Assembly (NCBI RefSeq): GCF_949987535.1
Contig: NC_080064.1
Location: 42,232,282 to 42,296,281 of the forward strand
Direction of reading: 5' to 3'
Length of the DNA: 64,000 nucleotides
Source of the DNA: Balaenoptera acutorostrata
Lineage: Eukaryota > Chordata > Mammalia > Artiodactyla > Balaenopteridae
The notes below the pieces were generated by a model. That model worked only from the letters and a program-made list of their open reading frames with translations, was not told the DNA's origin and ran no database searches. Positions 32,950 through 44,899 of this stretch are shown here, one piece after another. The position numbers were made by a program, and so were the translations under genes. The stretch's first letter is position 1; the number at the start of each line of letters is the position of its first letter.

Positions 32950-33780
32950 TGTGTGCACATCGGTGGGGCTTGTTGACAGTGGGCATCCCTGGGGTGGAGG
33001 CCGTGTGCCACCCCTCTTCCTGGGATCAGATTCCAATCTCCTGTATCTATCAAGGTGTCTGCCTGGCTGCCAGGTGCCAGGAGCTGAGGCGAGCAGAGAA
33101 AGGGGTGTTATCGTGGGGACTCAACATTCAGCATGTAAACATTCACTCAGTCTCCTGTGTTCCCACCTTCAAGTCTCCCCTCCCCCCCGCACCCCAGGTC
33201 AGAAACCCTCTGTTTTACCTTTTCTAAAGAATAAACCTCTAGTTTTCTGCCCACTTGGGGTGGGGGGGTCATCTGGCCGCGGAGGAATGAATCAGGGGGT
33301 CTAACTGCTCTTTGTTTCAGCCCACCTACTTCTAGAAGTGCCTGAGCCTTGGGAGGGTTCCCAGTGTAAATCCAGTTGCTTGTATAGACCCACTGGGGTG
33401 TAAGATGCAGCTTTCTGAAGTCTTGGGGCTCAAACGTGCTCTCTGCTCCCAGCTTGCAAAATGCTGCTGCTGGCATCCCCTCTCCTGTTCTCTCTGTCCT
33501 TGTGGCTTTAAATATATTAATCAAATCTCCTTGCTGGAGGAGTGGAGTTTCAGGAAAGAGCGTACGTTTCCAACCTGTCATCTTTAGTTGGCAGCCCTTT
33601 CCTGGGTTTTCTAATGTTTCTGCAACGACCACACGTTGCTTGTGCAATTTTAAAATATATTTAAGCACGTGAGTTAAATGTTGTGAAACCATATAAAACA
33701 ATTTAAGAAGAGGGTGTGTTCATCAGGTTTCCGAGGGGAGAAAACCTCAGCTTTGCGAAGGGTCTGGTTAGTGTAAGAAA
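32950..33780. other. No gene recognised
   Basis: Unique sequence with a 184-codon minus frame (33147-33701) overlapped by plus frames of 60-117 codons. No domain or signal peptide stands out, and no splice-bounded exon is evident. Left as non-coding. Confidence 0.3.
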
Positions 33781-33789
33781 AGTATTTAT

Positions 33790-34420
33790 TTCGAGATGCC
33801 AGCGCTCTGAGTCCGTGCGCTGTCGCTCACTGGCCCTGTGCCACGAAGGCGAGTAAATTCCTCTGCGTATGCATGGTGACCACTGTGACCTTCAGTTACA
33901 ACAGCAGCAATTAAAAGGGAGACCAGTGGGTGTGGCGGGGAGAGCGGTCCTTGGGCGGAATGAGGCTAGCGAAAGACCATCATAGTTCCTGAGTTCAAAT
34001 TTCACCTAATTCTAGAGCCGGCAGCACGCTTGCGCACCCAGGCCGCAGCCTTCCTTCAGGCTGAGGCTCAGCAAGGAGCCGGGCAGCGACCACAGCTGCT
34101 CCGGGTGGGGGGAATGGGAGGGACGGGGTTCACACAGAACCGAGGTTAGAGCCCGGCCTCTGGCCCCCACACCTAGACGAGGTCACATAGCTCCGCGGGT
34201 GAGCCAAGTCCAAGGCTGGGGGCAAAACCCACACGCTCGTCCGAAGGGGGCAGACGGCGAGCTTCCAGCGCGGTTCCACATCCGGATCCACCAGCGCTCG
34301 CCCCCAGCTGCGTCCTCCGGAGCGCAGCGCCCTGGACGGGTGGGGTCCGCGAGGAGCGGTCTTTCCACCTTGTGCCACAAGAGGGCAGCAGAGGACAGGC
34401 GGAGAAAACTGAGAGGTTCT
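33790..34420. promoter_or_regulatory. CpG-rich segment
   Basis: CpG-enriched sequence, most dense at 34180-34370 ('ccgaagggggcagacggcga', 'gcgtcctccggagcgcagcg'). It could mark a promoter or a distal unmethylated element. No first exon could be recognised. Overlapping frames on opposite strands (34183-34491, 34199-34453) are probably due to GC-rich composition. Confidence 0.45.
34375..34388 (+). promoter_or_regulatory. CTCF-like motif
   Basis: CCACAAGAGGGCAG matches the CTCF core except for A at the Y position. It sits at the right edge of the CpG-rich segment. Confidence 0.5.
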
Positions 34421-34639
34421 TGGGGATGGGGGTGGGAGAGGGTAGCAGACTGAGAAAGAAAAGATCTAGAGAGAGCTAGAAGATATACCAAAAAAAAAAA
34501 AAAAAAGAATGAAAGTGAAGGCAGTAAAATGAAGGGAGGGGCGATAGACAGACACTCAGTGAGGGCGAGCCTGGAATCCCCAGAGGCATAGGGGGACCAA
34601 GCACTACTAAACGTAACAGTGATCCCTCAAGGTGCTGTT

Positions 34640-34885
34640 GGCACATGTTATCGAGTATTGTGAACCCATTTCATAGACGAAGAAACTGAGGAAGAGAGAG
34701 GACGTGGTCAGCTGTAAAGACACGGAATTGGCACTAGATTGTTTCCTGGCTGGGTTATTTAACTTCTCTGCCTTGCTTTCCTTACTACCTCACAGGGTTG
34801 TTATGAGGATTAAAAGAAATAACACATGTAAAGTGCGAGACTAGCCCTCAGTACATAGTAAGCACTCCATAAACACCAACTATTA
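34640..34885. repeat. Antisense MIR joined to sense MIR
   Basis: The left part has 'gacgaagaaactgaggaaga' (antisense). The right part has 'tacctcacagggttgttatg' and 'catagtaagcactccataaa' (sense). The result is a head-to-head MIR pair. Confidence 0.6.
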
Positions 34886-34954
34886 TTATTATGGTTTTGT
34901 ACGTTGTGCCAACAGGTTAGAACAGTAACTTATCCATTTAGAAACTTAATTATC

Positions 34955-35310
34955 GGGACTTCCCTGGTGGCGCAGTGGTTAAGAATCCACCTGCCAATGC
35001 AGTGGACATGCGTTCGATCCCTGGTCCGTGAAGATCCCACATGCTGCGGAGCAGCTAAGCCTGTGTGCCACAAATACCGAGTCTGCGCTCTAGAGCCCGT
35101 GAGCCACAACTACTGAGCCCACGTGCTGCAACTACTGAAGCCTGCGCGCCTAGAGCCCGTGCTCCGCAACAAGAGAAACCACAGCAATAAGAAGCCCACG
35201 CACTGCAACAAAGAGTAGCCCCCGCTCACCGCAACTAGAGAAAGCCCGCGCACAGCAACGAAGACCCAAGGCAGCCAAAAATCAATCAATCAATTAAAAA
35301 CTTTTAAAAA
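34955..35310 (+). mobile_element. CHR-type tRNA-derived SINE, full length
   Basis: It starts gggacttccctggtggcgca. The RNA polymerase III A box fits exactly (tggcgcagtgg, 34968-34978), and a B-box-like gcgttcgatccc lies near 35011. The body has 'caactactgagcc' repeats and the tail is (atca)n. The duplication cttaattatc flanks it (34945-34954 and 35313-35322). Confidence 0.9.
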
Positions 35311-35601
35311 ACCTTAATTATCTCCTCTTTTTTTTACTTTAAGTTTTTCCTGTGAAATAATTTATTTACAGACATCTTCCTCTTCCCTTGCCCCTTCTAA
35401 CCCTTACACATATCACAGAATCAACCAGACTGTTTGCCTAGTCTGAAATCTGAATCCTAATTAGTGATAAAAATGTTACCATTGTTGGCACATCACACCT
35501 TAAAAGTATTTGTATTATTTTGTAACTTAATTTCTAAATATACCACATGAATTTATAATTTAATGTCTTAATTGTAATGCTTGAATAAAAAAACTAGGAT
35601 G

Positions 35602-36307
35602 GTTCCTTTAAAAACTAAAAATAGAACTACCATATGACCCAGCAAGCCCACTACTGGGCCTATACCCTGAGAAAATCATAATTCAAAAAGAGTCATGTAC
35701 CACAGTGTTCATTGCAGCTCTATTTACAATAGCCAGGACATGGAAGCAACCTAAGTGTCCATCGACAGAGGAATGGATAAAGAAGATGTGGCACATATAT
35801 ACAATGGAATATTACTCAGCCATAAAAAGAAATGAAATGGAGGTATTTGTAGTGAGGTGGATGGAGTTAGAGTCTGTCATACAGAGTGAAGTAAGTCAGA
35901 AAGAGAAAAACAAATACAGTATGCTAACACATATATATGGAATCTAAGAAAAAAAAATGGTTATGAAGAACCTAGGGGCAGGACAGGAATAAAGACGCAG
36001 ATGTAGAGAATGGACCTGAGGACATGGGGAGGGGGAAGGGTAAGCTGGGACGAAGTGAGAGAGTGGCATGGACATATATACACTACCAAATGTAAAATAG
36101 ATAGCTAGTGGGAAGCAGCCGCATAGCACAGGGAGATCAGCTCCGTGCTCTGTGACCACCTAGAGGGGTGGGATAGGGAGGGTGGGAGGGAGATGCAAGA
36201 GGGAGGAGATATGGGGATATATGTATATGTATAGCTAATTCCCTTTGTTATACAGCAGAAACTAACACACCATTGTAAAGCAATTATACTCCAATAAAGA
36301 TGTTAAA
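35602..36307 (+). mobile_element. Young L1 3' end, sense, with TSD
   Basis: 5'-truncated. The frame at 35705-35947 ends the L1 ORF2 protein (WIKKMWHIYTMEYYSAIKRN, then a natural-looking stop). The 3' UTR follows with 'caattatactccaataaaga' and an A tail. The duplication aaaaaaactaggatg flanks it (35587-35601 and 36308-36322). The copy at 20508-22361 is a close relative. Confidence 0.9.
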
Positions 36308-36519
36308 AAAAAAACTAGGATGAATTATAGCATGAAGGGATTTTCATCTTAGTGTTTTTGCTGTATGAAAGATAATTTTTATATCACATTTTGGGAGTAA
36401 TAACAGCTTTTTTGCACTATGTAAATACTAGTGGAGATTATTCTGTAACTAACAAAATGATTATTGAAAAATAATAATCTCAAAACATGGAGCGGGGGCC
36501 TTGGTTTCCAGGTTTGCAC

Positions 36520-36640
36520 AGTGCTGCTGAAAATATTCCCTCCATCCTATAGATGGGGAAACTGAGGCTCAGAGGGATTCAATGACTTTAGCACATGGAT
36601 CCAGAGCCAGGGAAGGCCAGAGCCAGGACTTAAAATAAGG
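36520..36640 (-). repeat. MIR SINE fragment
   Basis: The stretch 'gatggggaaactgaggctca' and 'gaatga'-type core lies in antisense orientation. Confidence 0.6.
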
Positions 36641-36989
36641 TCCTTTGACCTTTTCTTCCACAGCTGGCTGACTCAGCAGGGGACAGAAGGTGCCTGCTCA
36701 GCCCAAGTGGCTAAAATTTGGTTCCACTGTCTTGCTGAGCACAGCCTGACGCCAGGCCCTGGCTGGGGCTCCGCGGAGGCCAGCATGGTATTTTGCTCTC
36801 AAGAGGCTTGCTGACTGGCTTGAAAGGACAGTGCTGGACAGCGGTGGGAGGTCTTTTGGACGTGCTCGCCGTCCCCGTCAGGGACGAACGTCTGGACAGT
36901 GAACACACCGAACAGGTGGCATGGGAGGGGCACGTGCTGCAGCAGGAGGAGGGCTGCACCTGGTCTCCAAAAGCTGGGCTCCAGGTGTA

Positions 36990-37280
36990 GCTGGGCGCCC
37001 CTGGCTCAGGTACTTAAGTTCCCTCCCCCGCCCCGCCCTCTTCATCTGCAAAATGGGGATAACCATGATCTTTTCTTCCTCCACAGGGCAGGCAGGAGGG
37101 TGGAATGAGGTGAGGTGACAAATGCAAGGGCCAACCTGGTGCACAGGATGCTCCAAGCAAGGATTTCCATTATTATTCCTAAAAGAGGAACAGTGATACC
37201 CTCACAGGATTACTTCAAAGAGTAAAACAAATGCAGACGTTCCAGTGCCTCAGACACAGCAGATGCTCAAAGGGGTCTTC
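36990..37280 (+). repeat. MIR SINE, decayed
   Basis: The stretch 'ctcttcatctgcaaaatggg' and then 'tcacaggattacttcaaaga' fits a sense MIR with a decayed middle. Confidence 0.5.
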
Positions 37281-37489
37281 AGCTGCACCTGCTGCCATGC
37301 CTTGGAGCGCTGGAGACCCCCAGGGGGATGCACGCCTCCACACAGGTCAGTCTTGTCAGCCAACAGCTGTAACTTGTGGACAGAGCCCCTGGCACCCTCC
37401 AACCAGGCACTTCAAGAAGAATGTGTGCACGGAACAGTGAGGCCTTTGTAGGAGATGAGCTTTGGGGCTCCCTCAAGGAGGCCCTGGTC

Positions 37490-38580
37490 AGCCCCTGCTG
37501 TGCCCACTGGTGGTAAATGGTGCTCTCTCCTTGTGCACCACCCTCACCCCCCAGCCCTCACTCTCAGCAGGTGACCCCAGACCCTGCCTCACAGTCAGCT
37601 GTGGCCCCAAAACAGAGGACCCCTCCCCAGCTCTCCCCTTCACCGGCTGTCAGCACCCTCTGCCATCCTTGCCCCTGTCCTTCTGTCCCTCTGAAAATCA
37701 GGATCCGTCCTCCTGCCCAAAGCCACCCCGCAGCCCATGCACCTCTTCCATCAGCTCCTCCTTCTCCGGGCACCTCCTCCCCTGCATTTAAACCTGCCCC
37801 CCAGCACCAGCAGGTGGCCCTCCCACAGTCGTTGCTTCCTCCGCTGCAGCCCGTATGCGCCTCTTCCCGCTCCCCCAGCTTCCATCCCCAGCCCACTCGA
37901 CCAGAGTCCTTGACCCCTCCTGTCTCTGACCCTCTCTCAAAAGCTTTGCGAATTTTTCAAACAAGCCAATGAGAGAAAACCTTCTTTCTATTTGCTAAAG
38001 CAACCCCTTGGCAGCCTGTGGCAGTGTTGACCTCCCTCCTTCAAGGTCCCATGCCCCCTTGATGTGGTCACTCCAGGTTTCCCTCCTACCTCTCTGGCCA
38101 CATTCCTTCCCTGCTGACAATTCCCAAAATCTCTGTCTCCAGCCCAGAGACCTCTCCTAAGCACGGACCCACATGCCCAGATGCCCCATCCGTCTCCACT
38201 TGTGTGGCCCACAGAAACCTCCAACTCAAAATGTTAAAACCTGAGCTGACTTCCACTCCAACTGCTCGTCCTCCCCACCTTGGACATGGCCGGCTCCACA
38301 CCCTCTGTCAACCAAGCCCGAAAGCTCAGCATAACCCAGCACTTCCTGCTCTCACCCGCCCCCAACCCATTCGCCTTTGCCTCCTCAGGTCCACCTTCCC
38401 CCAGTCAACCGGGACACTTTCCTCCAACCCGCCCCCCCGGGGAGCCTTCCCTGCTGCCCCAGGCGCCCCTAGCCCCTCTTCCTTAGCTCCCCTGCCCTCT
38501 GTCACAGCAGGTCCCAAAGCCCAGGGTGTAAACTGGCAACTCAGGGACCAGCGTCCAGAGGTGTTTTACCCCCCTACCAT
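37490..38580 (+). repeat. L2 LINE, decayed ORF2 (proline-rich by-product frames)
   Basis: The stretch 'gacaattcccaaaatctctg' with 'tctccagcccagagacctct' and 'cctccaactcaaaatgttaa' follows the L2 ORF2 reading in sense. The C-rich strand gives long proline/serine-rich frames (for example 37517-37972, 151 codons) that do not resemble a protein family. Confidence 0.5.
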
Positions 38581-38620
38581 GGGGACAGCACAAAGCATTT
38601 AAAAATGAGTCACTGCCAAC

Positions 38621-39066
38621 TGTATTAGTGTCCTAGGGCTGCCGTGACAGAGTACTGCAGACTGGTTGGCTTAAAACAACAGAAATTTATTCTCTCGCAG
38701 TTCTGGAGGCTAAAAGTTCAAAATCAAGGTGTCAGTAGGGCCTTCCCCTCCCCCAACCCCCGCCTAAGGCTCTAGGGAAGAATCCTCGCTTAATTCTTCT
38801 AGCTTCTGGTGGATGCTGGCAATCCTTGGCACTCCCTGGCTTGAGGCAGCACAAGTCCAATCTCTGCCTCTGTCTTCACATGGCCATCTTCGCTCTGCAT
38901 ATCTAAGTCCCTGTTTTCTCTTCATATAAGGACACAGTCATTGGATTAGGGTCCACCATCTTACATCTACAAAGACCCTATTTCCAAATAAGATCACGTT
39001 GCGAGGTTCCAGATGAACATGAATTTGTGGGAGGGGGGTGAGGAGGACACTATTCAACCCAGTACA
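38621..39066 (-). mobile_element. MLT1-type LTR (ERVL-MaLR), full length
   Basis: It begins tgtattagtgtcctagggct and ends caacccagtaca, the TG...CA frame of an antisense MLT1 LTR. Internal landmarks are 'cagttctggaggctaaaagt', 'cttcatataaggacacagtc' and 'gaccctatttccaaataaga'. No internal MaLR sequence is attached, so it is a solo LTR. Confidence 0.8.
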
Positions 39067-39955
39067 TTTAAAATCAGGAGGTTATACATAAATCTCTAGA
39101 TTACCACTTTTCTTTAAAAAAAAAAAATCTGACCCCACATCATCTTGCACCCCAGACTCCCACGTGGTGACGAGTGGCTGGAGCAGAAAGCCTTCTCATT
39201 CGCACTTACACTGGGCACATGCTGTCCACCCACCACAGTCCCTGCCCCAAAGGGGTCTAACAACTCTGACAGCAGCCCAGGATCAAAGACAGCCTCCACC
39301 CACATGCGTCCTCCTTAAAACCAGCAGTGACTTTCTGTCAGAGTAAGAGGGGCTGGCAAAGCAGAGGGTAGGCAACTTTTAAGAGGCAACTGCTCTCCAC
39401 CCAAGCATTTCTCTCTTTCACATCACCTATCAGGTCCTTGGAATTTTCACCTGGAGGCTGGCCGTAGTGACGACATGTATATGTGACTGTCACTGGCTGC
39501 ATGTAGCAGTCACTCTCCACTCTGCACCCACAGCCCTTGTCCCTACCACTCCACAGCCAGCATCTGCACTGCTTTCCCTAAGGGCCTCCTCTGGCTACCA
39601 GAGCCCGTTTTCCCCACCCTCGTGACCGCCTTCAACCGCTGACGGCCAGAGTCCCTGTACAAACAGCCCAGCTCCCTGACCCTCAGCGTGAGAGCTCTAA
39701 GGCGTGTGTTCTGCACAGGCGTTCCCAGGGTTTCCCAGCACGGTGAAGCTCCAGCTGCTCACTGTGGGGACATGAGCTTCAGTGACACACCCCCAGGTGG
39801 CTCTCTGCCTGCCTGCCTCAGTTCCTCTCTGTCCTGGGAAAGTGCTTTCGGGGATCACCTCTCAGATAACCTATTTGCACAAGAGCCATTATCTCAGGGT
39901 CAGTTGCCAGAGGAACCCAGATTTGAGGACAGAGACGTGGTACGTCTGCCTTGTT
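39067..39955. other. No gene recognised
   Basis: Mostly unique sequence with a 128-codon plus frame (39688-40074) running into L2 sequence. A weak CTCF-like phrase (cccccaggtggc, near 39789) mismatches at the A3 position. No domain seen. Confidence 0.3.
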
Positions 39956-40930
39956 CATCTCCACAGCACACAGCACGTGAATGGGCACATGATGAAGAAC
40001 ACTTATTAGTCATTCATTTATTCAGCTGTGCATGTCGAGCTCCACCATCTCCTCTTGGGCCAGGCCCGGCTTAGGTGTTGGGAGACAGTGATGAGAGAAG
40101 GCCACTATGTCTCCTGCCCTCCGGGAGCTTCCAATCCAGGGAAGAGAACAGAGATGGCTGCCTCCCTAGAAGCCTACAGCTTGGCCCTGGAAAAACTTAG
40201 GAATGTGAAAAAGTGGGGAAACCCCACAAGCTAGCAAAGAGTGAGAACTAAAATAAATGGGCTAATCCTTCATTCACCTGGCAAATATCCACTGAGTGTT
40301 CCCTCAGCCTCTCCTGGCAGGGGCACAAACATGTAAACAGGCAAACAGAACACCAGGGGGGCAGTGGTCTGATAGGCAGCCCAGAGACTGTGGCAGCACC
40401 AAGGAGGGGCTAACTCAGCCTGGCAGGGCAGGAGGACTCCCTGGAGGAGGTGTCACCTAAGCTGAGTCTTGAAGGACAGGAAGGCATTTGTAAGATATTG
40501 AAAGGAAAAAGCTTTTTAGACAAAGAAATCTGCACAGAGAAAAGTACGAAGGTATGAAGATGGGTCTGTTTAGGGAACTACAAGTGGCTTGGTATGGTTG
40601 AGACAAAGGAGAGGGCTCAGAGGGAGGAGGAGCAGGCAGGGGCAGCGTTATGAAGCAGTGTCTCTGTGCCAATCAGAGGCACTCAAACCTCTTTGGGACT
40701 CAGTTTTCTCCTCAGTGGAATGAACACGATGAGGCTCTTGTAAAGATAAAACGTACTAACGCAAACACAGACCTTTATACAGCATCTGGCATTTCACTGG
40801 CCCTCAGGGAACTGCAGCTACTCCATCCTGAGAACCACAGGAAGTCATTGTAGGATTTGAAACAGCACAATGGCGTGGTCAGCGTGGAGCCTTGGGACAC
40901 ACCAGGGAGGAGGTTGTGGGATCAGAAAGG
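39956..40930 (-). repeat. L2 LINE, antisense, several pieces
   Basis: The stretch 'ctgccctccgggagcttcca', 'ctaagctgagtcttgaagga' and 'ggaagtcattgtaggatttg' is the antisense of the L2 3' half. Decayed and non-coding. Confidence 0.55.
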
Positions 40931-41129
40931 AGATGTGGTTTGCCTGGAGCCCTCCCCTACCCTGCATAGTGCCAACAGCTTATGTCTCTGCCTGAGAACT
41001 TTCTCTAGTAGTGGAGTCTTCTCAGTCACATGCAGGGCTGGCCAGAAACACTGAGGAGTTAATACCCCAGAAACAACCTAACCCAAGAAGAGCTGGGAGT
41101 TTGATGGGTAAGACCTCCCGCCTCCTAGC

Positions 41130-41333
41130 CCTTAGAGGGTCCCCACTTGTACTGAGCTCCAGGTGATGCCAGAGGCAACCCACTCATTAGCATAACTTTT
41201 ATTAGCTTTTCTCCATTTCCTGCCCCATTTTTATACTCCCTCACTGTGCCTCCTAAAATCACCTTCCAAATAAACTACTCACACCCAAATTCTTGTCTCA
41301 AGATCTACTTTCCGGGAAACCCAAACTGAGTAG
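41130..41333 (+). mobile_element. ERVL-type 5' LTR, 3' part
   Basis: The polyadenylation signal aataaa at 41269-41274 is followed by 'cttgtctcaagatctacttt' and 'gaaacccaaactgag', the typical end of class III LTRs. Immediately downstream, 'tggtaacagaaatgacc' (41335-41351) resembles a tRNA-Leu-type primer binding site. The LTR's 5' half is not recognisable. Confidence 0.5.
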
Positions 41334-44300
41334 CTGGTAACAGAAATGACCCTAGAAAGCAGATGTTAAGAGGAGATTCCAGAATTATACCAGTCAGATG
41401 GCAAAAAGAATCCCATTTCTGGTGGGAAGTGGGATGCTTTTGCAGCATTACAATTCATGACTCTCACCTGCGATAGACTGGGCAGATATATAAGTGGAAA
41501 GGGAATCAAAAGCTATGTAACATGCCGCGGAGCAACTAAGCCCGTGTGCCACAACTACTGAGCCTGAGCTCTAGAGGCTGTGCTCTGCAACAAGAGAAGC
41601 CCCCACTCACCGCAACTAGAGAAAGCCCTTGCGTAGCAACGAAGACCCAACACAGCCATAAATTAATTAATTAATTAATTAATTAATTATTTTAAAAAGC
41701 TATGCAACAGCTCCAGCACTTGAAAGGTATGGAGGCAGCGATAACTACAAGGATCGTGGAGCTGGTTAGCTTTCGTTATCTGCCTCAGAAGCCTTGAAGA
41801 GAGAGAATCTGACTGGCTCAGTAAAGTCCACCAGCAACTCAGGGCACACTGTGAAAACTAGAAGGTCTCCATGGCACAATTTAAAGAGACATTTATCCCT
41901 TGCAGCTGGAGGACAGACTGTGCCAAAAATCAGCCCAAGATTTTATTGTAAGCATGGCCGGGTTACCAAAGAGACTGAATCCACAGCCCCAGGAAGTCCT
42001 GGGCTAAAGTTAGGGTCCACGGGGCAGAAGAGACCCTGAGACTTGGGATTCAGTTTAAGATCTTCAGACCTCCACATTCTCCTGAACCCTGTACGTTGGC
42101 ACAAATGCCTCCCTTCTTCCCCTCACAGAGAAGAGAAGCCTCCCATTGCCAAGAGACCACGCAACATCCTCACCTAAGACAAATGTCTCCCAAGACAATG
42201 GTTCTCCTCCTGCCTCCCCCCGCACCCCACCCCCGGCAATGCCACCCCACTGCCCATAACATGTGGACCAAAAACTATGGTCTGATCTCAGTGTGACTTG
42301 ATGGAGCAGTACCGGCCTTTATATGGAAGATAACAGATTCTTCACCATCAGAGCTACAGGAACTGACTAATAAATAGTTCCAGGAGGAACTGGAAGGTTA
42401 TCCATGAGGGTGTTCGACCGTGGTGGAAGAAAACTCTAAGGGTGGACAGGAGATAGTTTATTGAAGTGGGTTCTCCTGTCACTCAAGACTTCACAACCTG
42501 ACAAGGATGTTCAAAGTCAACCTTAACACGTTGCTAGGATGGTTCCTTGAAACTTGGAGATGACAATGGCCTACAGTAAATGAGGTGGAAGTACCATAGC
42601 AGCCTCGGCAGAGTATTGTGGAAGAGGTCAGAGGCTCAGGGTAGTGGGCATGCTAGAATGGATTTATGATGTAAGGCCAGACAGCCACCAACTGACTAAG
42701 CTCTGTAGGAGGGCTAGAAGACATTCATTTTACTAAGTGGATGTGCGGAATAAAAAAGAAGGTTCTAGAAGAAACTCAGTGGTGGCTTCCTCTGTAAACC
42801 AAGTCGATGGTAAAGACACAGCTATGGAACTGGGCTACCTAGTGGCAGTGGGAATACAGAAATCGGAACTCTCAGAGGCCAGGTGGTAGCACTTAAAACA
42901 TCAGAGGCAAGGTGGGTGTTATGGGCAACAAAACTGGAACGGTAACCAGAGGCTCTGACCCATAAGTATGTGTGGTGATGGCTAATAGACCAGTGTTTCC
43001 AGAGATGAGATAGATAGGCAGCCTTCTAGAGTGTAAACTTATAAACCAAAAAGTACCAAAGCATGGAAGCAGGAGACTGATAATCAGTTGCCACAGTGGA
43101 AAATGACGGTCCCTTGCCCAGTTTCTAGACTTGAGCCAGTTCTCAGATCCAGAGTCCATTAATTGAAGGAGAGGCCCGGTCCCCTTGAGGAAGGAGCTGG
43201 CAGTGTCATAGCAAATATATATATAATACATATTACCCCCCTTTCCCCCAAAAGCCCTATAACCAGTTATAAGACTAATTACATACTGGAGAAAGGGAAA
43301 CACCCAAGTCCCTTGAGAGCTATTGAATAAAGTGCCTGAACCGGCAGTCTCACCAAGAAACCCAGTATGCCATCATGGCTCCCTTGCTGGACTGGGATTG
43401 TATGGAGGCCAGATGACACAGGGAGTCCTGGTCCAAGTCCGTCTTACAGTAATACCCATCCTGTGAGAAAAGGTCAAGTTAGAGCCCCTGAAACTGTCCC
43501 CTGCCCTGGCCAAGAGAAGGAATCAGAAGCAGTGCTACATCGTGGGTAGAATAGCAGGACTTAGTTCTACCCTCAGTGATTTAAAGGTTGCAGGGGTGGT
43601 GATTTTTACCATAACCCTCTCTAATTGACCATTATATCCCCTGTAAAAAATAGATCATGGTGGACAATAGTGGACTACCAGAGACTTAACCAACCACAGC
43701 CATTGTGCCAGATATGGTATCTGCTAGAATCAATCAGCACTTGGTATGGAGTTACTGATTCACAAATGTATTCTTTGTAATCCCCATCAAAAAGGAAGAT
43801 CAGCAGTTCACAGTTCTCATTTCACATTCACCTAGGATAAGCAGCAGTACACATTGACCTTCTTGCCCCAGGACAATGATAATCCTCCTTTCTGTCTCAG
43901 TATAAGTCAAAGGAACATTGATCCTTCTGACATTGCCACAGAATATCATCGTACTGATCCACCAAGCTGATGATATCCTGTTAATCAGATCTCATGAGCA
44001 GAAGTACTCTTGGAAAGAAACTTGTGTGCCAGAGAGTAGATTCACCCTACACAGATTAAGGGGCCTGCCACATTAACGACACTTTAGTAGTCTAATGGCA
44101 TAGGGCATTGGAGGACATCCCACCACCCCAAAGTAAAGGCTGTTATTGCCCTTTAATCTCCTACAACTAAGAGTCACAGCCCTTAGCAGGCCAGCCTACA
44201 CTTAGGTATACTGCTCTAATCCATTTTCTGGGTGACTTAGAAGGTTACCTACTTTGAGAGCTCTCTACAGCTGGTTCAGGTTGCTGTAAAAGCTGCCCTG

Positions 44301-44890
44301 ACCCTGGGCTCTATGACCCAGTAGACCCAGTGATGTTAGAGGTGTCCATGGTAGACAAAAAGACCATGCGGAATCTCTGACTAGCCTCAAAATAAGGGTT
44401 TCAGTGTAGGCTTCTAGGATTCCAGAAGAATGGTATTCACATTATCTGCAGCAGAGAAGTCTTCACTATTCAAAGACAAGTTCCTGGCATGTTACTGGAC
44501 CTTAGGATATAAACCAAGCACCTGACCTAGAATATCAGTTGACTATGAAATCAGAGATGCTTATCAAGAGATAGGTATTATCAGATACACCAGCAATTCT
44601 ATGATATAATTTAAATGGTACACTTGGTACCAGGCTTGAGAAGGTCCAGAAGGTACAAATAGGACCCAAATTCCATGTCTCCTACCTCTATTGCATTGAG
44701 GCCTCTCCATCAGCTTGACCTATGGCTTCAGAGGAGGTTTGCAACAAGCAGCTGATGGGAAGGAGAGAAACCCAGGCCTGGTTCATGGACGGGTAGACTC
44801 AATGTATTTATGCACTTTATACTACAGCCCATTCAGGGGTGGCTCCAAGAGAAAGGGGGGAACAGAGTGGAGAAATATGTGTATTTTCAA
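41334..44890 (+). mobile_element. Class III (ERVL-type) endogenous retrovirus, decayed pol
   Basis: A long sense ERV internal region in which no single frame stays open. Around 43640-44000 a broken reverse-transcriptase reading ends in HQADDILLI. The two catalytic aspartates remain (codons 43969-43974), but the flanking YxDD-type residues are changed. Around 44480-44560 the reading FLACYWTLG resembles the ERVL RNase H/connection region. Stops and shifts are frequent. A CHR SINE interrupts it at 41523-41694. No 3' LTR was found. Confidence 0.55.
41523..41694 (+). mobile_element. CHR-type SINE, 5'-truncated, inside the ERV
   Basis: It starts at 'tgccgcggagcaactaagcc', so the tRNA head is absent. 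The body is followed by an (AATT)n tail (about 41662-41690). The host repeats aaaagctatgtaaca before it and aaaagctatgcaaca after it. Confidence 0.8.
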
Positions 44891-44899
44891 ATTGTGAAT

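Noticed and set aside
33147..33701. 184-codon minus frame
   Set aside because: No recognisable domain and no supporting start, splice or codon pattern. It could still be an exon, but the evidence is too weak to call it.
37517..38602. Proline/serine-rich frames of 130-150 codons
   Set aside because: They follow a decayed L2 and C-rich composition. There is no known domain, and frames on the other strand overlap them.
40350..40366. CTCF-like 'aacaccaggggggcag'
   Set aside because: It carries an extra G in the core, so the match fails at the spacing-critical positions.
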